Below, piece by piece: positions 57,102 to 64,000 of a DNA stretch of 64,000 bases. The notes under the pieces were generated by a model that worked only from the letters and a program-made list of their open reading frames with translations, was not told where the DNA came from and searched no databases. Each line of letters starts with the position of its first letter. The stretch's first letter is position 1. Source of the DNA: Setoptus koraiensis. Its lineage: Eukaryota > Arthropoda. Where the stretch lies: positions 15,996,001 through 16,060,000 of the forward strand of contig CM106586.1 in NCBI GenBank assembly GCA_048013815.1, given 5' to 3'. A program made the translations under genes and the position numbers.

Positions 57102-58791
57102 CAATAAAAGTAGTAACAAGTTGATGCTGCTCTTTGTTTTCATTCTTGAGGTTGCCTGTTATCTCATTGGCCTCTATTAAAGGTAGTAGCATATGAATAA
57201 ATTCTTGAGTGTACGGAGGCTCGATAATTTCCAACACTTCCGTTACGAAATATCGTATGAGCGAGACATCAGTATCTTGTTTTTGCCAACATTTTCTAAT
57301 ATAATTTAACACGGGCACTACATAATGTAAACTAACTAGATGAACCATTCTATCTAGTATGACCCTCTTGACTTGAAGCTGCTGCAAAACTTCCATATCC
57401 TCTGGTTCTGCCTCCATGAGTTCAATCAGTAGTTCTAAAACTTTCTCATGCAATGTATTGTGATTAGTACTTATCTCATCTAGAAAGGCCAGATGGATAG
57501 GTGTGTGATCTGTTGATAATTGAAAGTAGCTAGGTTCAGATACAGTGTGTCTGACCCAGTGCAGGATACCCATAGCTACAACTGGCATTTTAATTGATTG
57601 GTACAATTGTTGTACCTCACATAATAACTCATTAGATCCCTTCTTTTCCTGACAAATAGTAGCTACTTTATCCAAAGTTTGCTCTGTCTGTTCTAACTGT
57701 TCCTTGTTGGCGCTTCGTCTATTACCTTTCTTTGTGTGTTCCACAACACTTGCAGCATAAGCCAGAAGGTATATGTATTTGGGTCGATGTTCTGGATTTA
57801 TCTTAAATCCTGGTTTAAAAAGTGAATTCAGAATTAGATCAAGAAATAATGGAATTCGTATTAAGGCAACAGGAGGTGGATCCGACGATTGATATTCTTT
57901 GTACAATGTTGTTATATCTGCTGGGTTGAGATAATTTCTTGACAACATGGCTGACAAAGCCATGTGTACTCTCGGGTATGTTGTTGTTCCCATTAGGGAC
58001 ATTGAGATCGGAGTTGCATCGTGTCTATTCTGTTGAGCGTACTTGGCTACCTCTTGGGCTATTCTTTTAATATTTGCAGAGCCTTTACTTTCTTTACCTA
58101 AAACATGGAGTATGGCCTGACTGTATAAATATGTATGCTCGCCATGACAAACCATTTTACAAAACTCCAATAGATGTTTCTCTGCGTCGGATTCATTACC
58201 CTCCAGGATACTCATAATAGATGTCTTGAGTATGCGAGCAAACACTTCTAGTTGTTGTGACGCGGTAGATATGCTTGTTATCTCGGCTTGGAAACCGGCA
58301 TCTGATATCAATTTTATGGTGAAAATCAACATAAGACAGTCGGGATACATTTCCGCCAGTTTATAGATCAATGACCGCCAGGGTGGATGCGTTATCATCT
58401 CTGTCAGCCAAATAGGTGCCACTTCGTCGTCGGCGAATATTGAATCAGCTTTCTTAGGGTCGAAATGTTTGATTATCATCTGCTTTAGATGGTCCTCAAC
58501 AAGGGCCTGCACATCCTTCACTTCCATTCCCGTCATTATGAGCCACTCAGCGAGAAGATTTACCATCTGAGCTGTTGCAGTATAATTTTCTGCCAGTAAT
58601 TCAATCGCCGAGTCTGGTGTTCCTCCTGCTTTGAAGAATCGCTTTAGTTGGCCAATGATGCCTGGCTCCATAATATAATCATTTCTAGATAATATTTCCT
58701 TGCAATCTTGTTGGACGGCTTCGGGAGACAGGTCCTCATCTTCTTCGTCCTCATGATCTTCATTTCCAGATTCATTTGAATGTTCTGGAGA
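57102..58791 (-). CDS. TH1: NELF-C/D, main exon
   Basis: It encodes most of a 582-residue protein, equal in length to human NELF-C/D (about 580-590). NELF-C/D is the bridging subunit of the negative elongation factor, which with DSIF holds RNA polymerase II in promoter-proximal pause in the nucleus. After the acceptor TAAACAG the exon opens with an acidic stretch (SPEHSNESGNEDHEDEEDED), then VQQDCKEILSRNDYIMEPG, matching the human order of acidic N-terminus followed by RDYIMEPS. Strongly conserved blocks follow: NLLAEWLIMTGMEV, IKHFDPKKADSIF, KMVCHGEHTYLYSQA, DPPPVALIRIP, YFQLSTDHTPIHLAFLDEIS, and IRYFVTEVLEIIEPPYTQEF. The helical-repeat fold appears complete. A start at the MEPG methionine would omit the conserved acidic N-terminus. 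Confidence 0.93.
57103..57108 (+). terminator. Candidate poly(A) signal of the methyltransferase gene
   Basis: AATAAA on the plus strand, about 300 bases past the methyltransferase stop and the first canonical hexamer there. It overlaps the end of the NELF-C/D main exon, so the two transcripts would overlap tail to tail. Confidence 0.35.
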
Positions 58792-58930
58792 CTGTTTAGA
58801 GTTACGAAATAAGATTTCGTTTAAGTATAAATAAGAGAGAAGAATTAGAGAGAATAATAATAGAAAAAAAAATCTCTAGCAAAGACAGTCGTTTATTAGC
58901 CGAACGCTAGCTGGTAGATCGTCAACTCAC

Positions 58931-58963
58931 ATCAGCGTAATCTGTGTCCTCGTCCGTATCCAT
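58931..58963 (-). CDS. TH1: NELF-C/D, first coding exon
   Basis: ATG at 58963-58961 opens eleven codons (MDTDEDTDYAD) ending in phase 0 at donor GAT|GTGAGT. The 139-base intron to 58792 is T-rich before its acceptor. The acidic, Tyr-containing start resembles MDEDYYG of human NELF-C/D, and joining it to the main exon gives a protein of the expected length. The start codon lies within 40 bp of plus-strand sequence leading toward the phosphatase-like gene. Confidence 0.8.
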
Positions 58964-60501
58964 TTGTATCTTGGTAAATATATGATATAAACACGTCTTT
59001 ATGAGAACAGACGAGTATTATTGTGTAAATAATTTATTTCAGCACCAACTTGGAGGTTTTGTTTTAGAAAGATGCTCCAAGAAAGCTGTGAGATGCTGTG
59101 AGAGAAAATGCATTATCGAGAATCAGCTGATTCGATATCGCGCTGGATCCGTCGATGCTTGTTGCGATGATGGGGTTTCCACGACCAAATCCGACAACAG
59201 AGTTCTAAAGAAAACATTCCTGACCACTCATTCTTGTAGCTTTTCTAGCTATTTACGCCTGACATGCGATTATCTATTAGAAATTTCATCCGACAGTTCT
59301 CCTGACGGCCCAACATTATCAACTGAACTGAGCAACAAATGATTGATGGTAAATTTCGCTCTCTAGTGGGGTCGGATTTTGGGCCTCGTTCTATTAGCGA
59401 TAGTTGACTTATTGAGTCTCAAACTCCAACAGGCAGTGCTACAGTTAGAGACGTTTTGATTTAAATGTAGTTGTAGGTCGAGTGTTAGTGGCGAACAATG
59501 TGATTGAAGTTGGCCTAGCAATGAGGAAGGTTACATAATAATAATAATGCTCTCATCACTCATTTGCCCATGACTACTTATACTACCGCTTCGTCTCCTT
59601 TATTTATCTCTCCCTACCTCTCGCTCACTCTCACTCTCTATCAATCTGTCTTCCTCAATTTGGCCTGTTACTTCTTTATTTTATATAGTGCTTGTACGCA
59701 AATATGGAACTGATATACACATAAGTAGACAACAACTTACAGTTATACCATGTGTCTTCATTCAGCAGTAATCTAGCTAGATAATACAGAAGAATTGCTC
59801 TCGCACTGTGTCGTCTCATTATGTTGTAGATGGATTATAATTGTTTGTTTTGTGCACAAACCCTACCTCTTTCTTATCTTAGCTCTAACCTCGCTCGTTT
59901 GTATACTTTGGATATGATATTCGCGAGCATCACATAGGGGCGCTACACAATAGTACCCACAATTGAACAATAATTACTAGCTTTGCGAAACACATTCATT
60001 CAACAATTGAATGTTCTCCTGGCGGACAATTAAATAGAATTAGAAATCAATAATAACTATAGTAACTCGTTGGATAAGAAACATTTAGCAATTCTATCGC
60101 CTATCTCGGACATTAGTTACTGCGGTGCAGTAGGCCCATTGTTAGATATTTGATTATTTTTACTATTTCAACTATATTGAGATGAGGCGGAGAGATAGAG
60201 AACCGAGTTCAGGATGATAACATAGATTATCTAGTGCATTCTCACACAATCAACAATTTAATTTTTGAAAATTACAAGGAGAAATCAAATCAGTAGGTCA
60301 GTATCTCAGCTTAAAGTGAGCTTGTTCATTGAGGATTTAAAATTTCCATACTTATTCTCTGGCATTTCTGATAACAAATTTTCGTCTCATTGCACGCAAA
60401 ATTGTCTTCTTCAGGTTGACAATCTACAGTATCATATTCTTGAGAGAGCCTCGTACACTCAAACCCGCACCAATCAGCGCTCTATTATTGCGACATTAAT
60501 C
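58964..60501. other. Divergent upstream region of NELF-C/D and the phosphatase-like gene
   Basis: About 1.5 kb, AT-rich, between two divergently transcribed genes; promoters for both should lie here. A 113-codon open frame at 59001-59342 starts with ATG but encodes an unrecognised Cys-rich sequence and sits too close to the NELF-C/D start, so I leave it uncalled. A CT-rich tract occupies 59585-59660. A good acceptor (GTCTTCTTCAG, AG at 60413-60414) suggests that the phosphatase-like mRNA begins its last exon at 60415 after a 5' intron. Confidence 0.55.
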
Positions 60502-63500
60502 ATGATGCCCAGCGAGGCTCCCAATGGTGATTTAAACACCTATCACCCAGGCGAACATCGTGGGTCATCCTTCATTCATAATAATTCAACAATACGTCGC
60601 CAATCAATGATACATGTGATACCTTCATCTGATGAACACCAGAACATAAATCATTATCATCATCATCGTTCCTATCAGATGGGTGGAGAGTTCTCAGATG
60701 GAGTATTTGACACTCAAACAGGTAACATCGCCCCATCAGTTGCTAATTCAAAACAGCAACAGCCTACTAGATCATCTATTAGTGGTAGATCGTTTGATAG
60801 CATCGCATCCGGTTCAAGTAGCCGACCCAATCAGAGCCAAATGAGACGGGATCCGTTGTCCACTAGTAATGCCAGCAATAAATCAGCATCTTCGTTTCAC
60901 AGTAAATCCAAATCAAAGAAGGCCAACTCTAGAAATCAAGCAGGAAATGTTAATCACAAAAATAGCAAATATAGATCTACGTCATCGAAACACAAAGACA
61001 AATTTAAATCGTCGAGCAAAAGTAGTAGTTTTATTGGAGACAGAATGAGAAAAGTACGAATATCATTATTGAACTCTGGTTTGGTATCATTGAAAATTTT
61101 CGATAAAGACATTCAAACGTTTTTACCTAAAGAAAGGATGTCATCTATAGAGTTTGAGAGGCACGTCAAACTCATGAGAAAGTATGAGATAATAGCTACT
61201 AGCGAATATAGATACGCTTCCAAATACGAAACCTACGCTTGCCGGCACGCCACTAAAGAATCAAATCAAATTAAGAACAATTACAAAAAATGCATCCCAT
61301 ACGACTACAATAGAGTAGTCCTGAAGACTCTGCCAAATGTTCCTGATTCTGATTATGTAAATGCATCGCACATTGATAGTTATCTAAAACCAAACGCCTA
61401 TATCGCTGCTCAAGGACCAAACGAGTTCACAATAGATGATTTTTGGCGAATGATTTGGGAACAAAAGACATTCGTTGTGGTTATGTTGACTAAAGTTTTT
61501 GATTTTATTAGAGTTATGTGCAATCAATATTGGCCCGTTGAATTGAACAAACCAGAAAAATATGGCCAACTAGAGGTGACTTTATTATATGAGGAACCAC
61601 TGGCCGATTTTGTTATACGAACAATCCGTTTGTGCAAAGTGCAAACTGTTCAAAGTAATAGCAATACAAATATTACCAATGATAAATATAATAGAAGACA
61701 ATCAACAGATGCTGCTCGCCAAGTGTCTCCAGAGCAAGATGAGCCCAACCAAGGGGACGGAAGCGATGATGACTACGAGGATGACGATGAAAATAACGAT
61801 GAAGACAACGAGCGTATCGACGACGCCAACGATGGTAATGGTAACATGGCCAATGGTGATATAACCGTGAAAGTGCCCCATTACCAGCTCAATCAACAGC
61901 ACCAGAAGGGCGTGCCGCTATTTAGACAGCCAAAATATCTTGAGATTGATGTGAAGAGAACGAGCAAAGGTGGCGATAGGAGAGTGAGTTCATTGGAGCG
62001 ACGCTCATCGACAGCCAACGAAACATCATCTAACAATAATTTTACACAACGTTCGAATAACGTTACACCCGAATTATCTGTTAGCGAGGACTTTGTTTTG
62101 GCCTCTGGCCACAATTTAGCCACAGGTAATGACGACGCCGTTGGCCAAGCTTCTAAACCGTTGAGGGGTCCATTATTGGATCGACTTGTCATACCTGGAC
62201 AGCAGCAGGTGCTACAACATCACTTATTGCATGCAAACAGCATGAATAATCTCATGTACAACACAACAGAATCCATCAGTCAACCCTCTACGCCCGGAAT
62301 ATTTCTCACACCTGTAACACCACTGACGCCGTTATCTCAATTGTCACCGATGACGCCCGACAGCGCCATGACCTATGCTAGCACAGGAAGTGGCCTAGAG
62401 CGGGCATCTGCCACCAGGAAACCGGTGAAAAAGAAGAAACGTGAAAGGAAGCGTAACATTAGGCCAGTTAGAACACAATTTCAAGCGCCCGATGAAGCTG
62501 CCCTAAATGATGACGATGATTTTGATGATGGCACCGCTGCCAATGACGGCGGCGTTCATAGATCATCAGCAACAGGGGCCGACAACGGCGATAAACAACA
62601 ACGTCAGATATCCGGCGTAAATGAACGTATTATATATCAGTTTCACTATCACAGTTGGGCAAGTCACACCTGTCCATCTATAGATTCTTTGTTGCATTTT
62701 AGACGCAGAGTACGTATTTGTATGGAGGAAATGTCTAAATCCGGCAAGACAGGACCAACAATAGTGCATTGTAATGACGGTTGCGGTAGAACAGGAACCT
62801 ATTTGTGTATAGACGCAAATTTGGAATTGGCCGAGGAGGATGGCGTATATGATGTATTTAATTATACAATGAAAATGAGACAGTCTAGGAAATTCTTAAT
62901 TGACAATATTAAACAATATAAATTTGTTTATGACACCATAGAGGAATCAATGCTTTGCGGTAAGACATGGTTTCCGGTAAGCGAATTGTCGCAGAGGTTG
63001 AAACATAAATCATTGCGCAATCCAATAACAAAAAAGAACGAATATCAGCGGGAATACGAGAAGATAACAAGCAGAATGACCAGCAAATTTAGCATTGGCG
63101 ATTGCGCTGGCGGTCATCGGGTCGACAACAGAGAGAAAAATCGTGACGTTTCCACTGTGCCGCCGGACAATTTCAGGCCATATCTTACATCATTCCAATC
63201 TAATGACAACACAGATTATATAAATGCCGTCTTTGTTGATGGTTATACACGTAGCAAGGAATATATTGTAACAGAGTGGCCAATGCAGAGAACAATATCC
63301 GACTTTTGGTCGCTAATATATGACCACGATTGTAATAGTGTCATTCTATTGGCTAATCCAATTGATTCGTCAACTTATCCATCATTCTTATTGGGCGAAA
63401 AGGAGCGCCAGAGAAAATTTGGGTCCGTATTTACGGCGGACAAGGTTCAATCAAACGAATATCAGAACATAAGATCATGGATCTACACTATCAACAAGAA

Positions 63501-63897
63501 AATAATGGCTCTGTCAGAGGTAATGGCAGGCATGAAACCCGAACCTAAAACTACGCAAATTTTTCAGATCACGTGCTGGCCTCAGGGACATAGAGTTCCA
63601 ACATCAACAAATACCCTGGTGGAATTGATGAATATGGTGGAGAGGTGGCGCCAAAGAACTACCTACGGACCAGTTTGTGTAGTGTCGTTGGACGGCAAAT
63701 CTCGAGCTGGTGTGTATTGTGCCGCAAATGTTGCCATCGAACAGGTTGTACAACATGGAGAGGTAGACGTCTTCCAGGCAGTTAAGACAGTCAGAAGACA
63801 TAGGCCCCAATTGATAGAGAACATGACAGAGTACAAGTACTGCTATGACCTCATTCTTCATTATGTGTTACATTACTTAAATCAAAATACTACTTGA
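60502..63897 (+). CDS. Tandem tyrosine-phosphatase-fold protein, both catalytic sites degenerate
   Basis: 1,131 residues from the first in-frame ATG (60502); the frame is open further upstream to 60265 but only from a TTG. Order: a Ser/Asn/Lys-rich N-terminus (1-210); PTP domain 1 (about 215-820) with NNYKKCIPYDYNRV, YIAAQGP and DFWRMIW; and PTP domain 2 (about 830-1125) with DYINAVFVDGY, EYIVTEWPM and DFWSLIYDHD. Domain 1 keeps Cys757 and Arg763 in HCNDGCGRTGTY, but its WPD loop reads W-A-S (719-721), losing the acid Asp, and Asp replaces the usual Ala after the Cys-Asn. Domain 2 has Ser1062 where the Cys should be (VVSLDGKSRAG) and WPQ at 1026-1028. A 320-residue acidic/basic insertion (about 385-705) splits domain 1 before YQFHYHSW. 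No membrane segment is seen in this exon; upstream exons could add one. I infer a receptor-type-derived pseudophosphatase; the exact orthologue is unclear. Confidence 0.85.
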   Translation: MMPSEAPNGDLNTYHPGEHRGSSFIHNNSTIRRQSMIHVIPSSDEHQNINHYHHHRSYQMGGEFSDGVFDTQTGNIAPSVANSKQQQPTRSSISGRSFDSIASGSSSRPNQSQMRRDPLSTSNASNKSASSFHSKSKSKKANSRNQAGNVNHKNSKYRSTSSKHKDKFKSSSKSSSFIGDRMRKVRISLLNSGLVSLKIFDKDIQTFLPKERMSSIEFERHVKLMRKYEIIATSEYRYASKYETYACRHATKESNQIKNNYKKCIPYDYNRVVLKTLPNVPDSDYVNASHIDSYLKPNAYIAAQGPNEFTIDDFWRMIWEQKTFVVVMLTKVFDFIRVMCNQYWPVELNKPEKYGQLEVTLLYEEPLADFVIRTIRLCKVQTVQSNSNTNITNDKYNRRQSTDAARQVSPEQDEPNQGDGSDDDYEDDDENNDEDNERIDDANDGNGNMANGDITVKVPHYQLNQQHQKGVPLFRQPKYLEIDVKRTSKGGDRRVSSLERRSSTANETSSNNNFTQRSNNVTPELSVSEDFVLASGHNLATGNDDAVGQASKPLRGPLLDRLVIPGQQQVLQHHLLHANSMNNLMYNTTESISQPSTPGIFLTPVTPLTPLSQLSPMTPDSAMTYASTGSGLERASATRKPVKKKKRERKRNIRPVRTQFQAPDEAALNDDDDFDDGTAANDGGVHRSSATGADNGDKQQRQISGVNERIIYQFHYHSWASHTCPSIDSLLHFRRRVRICMEEMSKSGKTGPTIVHCNDGCGRTGTYLCIDANLELAEEDGVYDVFNYTMKMRQSRKFLIDNIKQYKFVYDTIEESMLCGKTWFPVSELSQRLKHKSLRNPITKKNEYQREYEKITSRMTSKFSIGDCAGGHRVDNREKNRDVSTVPPDNFRPYLTSFQSNDNTDYINAVFVDGYTRSKEYIVTEWPMQRTISDFWSLIYDHDCNSVILLANPIDSSTYPSFLLGEKERQRKFGSVFTADKVQSNEYQNIRSWIYTINKKIMALSEVMAGMKPEPKTTQIFQITCWPQGHRVPTSTNTLVELMNMVERWRQRTTYGPVCVVSLDGKSRAGVYCAANVAIEQVVQHGEVDVFQAVKTVRRHRPQLIENMTEYKYCYDLILHYVLHYLNQNTT

Positions 63898-64000
63898 GAT
63901 TTGATACTTATAGAACTGAATCATCATCTAAAAGCAACTTATAGTCGAAAGTATATATAGGTAGTCGTTCAGTTCTCTCCGGTAGCTAGTTGATGATCAA
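63898..64000. other. 3' flank of the phosphatase-like gene
   Basis: AT-rich sequence after the TGA stop. No AATAAA or ATTAAA is present before the window ends, so the poly(A) site lies outside. Confidence 0.6.

Overview
The window looks like nuclear DNA of a metazoan, most likely an arthropod and possibly a mite or other chelicerate. The protein-coding exons are spliced at GT-AG sites. The potassium channel is closest, from memory, to insect TASK channels (Task6/Task7), and a full NELF-C/D gene is present. I cannot fix the species from sequence alone.

Layout: positions 1-22.9 kb are gene-poor DNA made largely of CAA/CAG/CGA-type trinucleotide tracts, short minisatellites, CA repeats and GC-rich islands. 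The plus-strand TASK two-pore potassium channel gene spans 22992-55457 in three coding exons. Its 27.6 kb first intron splits a glycine codon of the selectivity filter. The third exon carries the second pore half plus a tail of about 1,260 residues rich in Gln, Asn, Ser and Cys. The last 8.5 kb is compact and AT-richer, with three genes: a plus-strand EEF1A lysine methyltransferase 2-type enzyme (56012-56800), a minus-strand NELF-C/D gene (56976-58963, three exons, two short introns), and a plus-strand gene for a protein with two tandem tyrosine-phosphatase folds, both with altered catalytic residues (60502-63897).

The genes do not form a pathway. They act in membrane K+ leak, translation-factor methylation, RNA polymerase II pausing, and probably phosphotyrosine-linked scaffolding. 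The methyltransferase and NELF-C/D genes converge, and the nearest poly(A) hexamer of each lies inside the other gene.

The most unusual features are the giant low-complexity TASK tail with four cysteine clusters, the doubly degenerate tandem phosphatase with a 320-residue insertion in its first domain, the very high density of short tandem arrays in the 50 kb of non-coding DNA, and a set of perfect 13-17 bp hairpins plus one 26 bp palindrome scattered through it. I saw no recognisable tRNA, rRNA, CRISPR array, retroelement or transposase gene.
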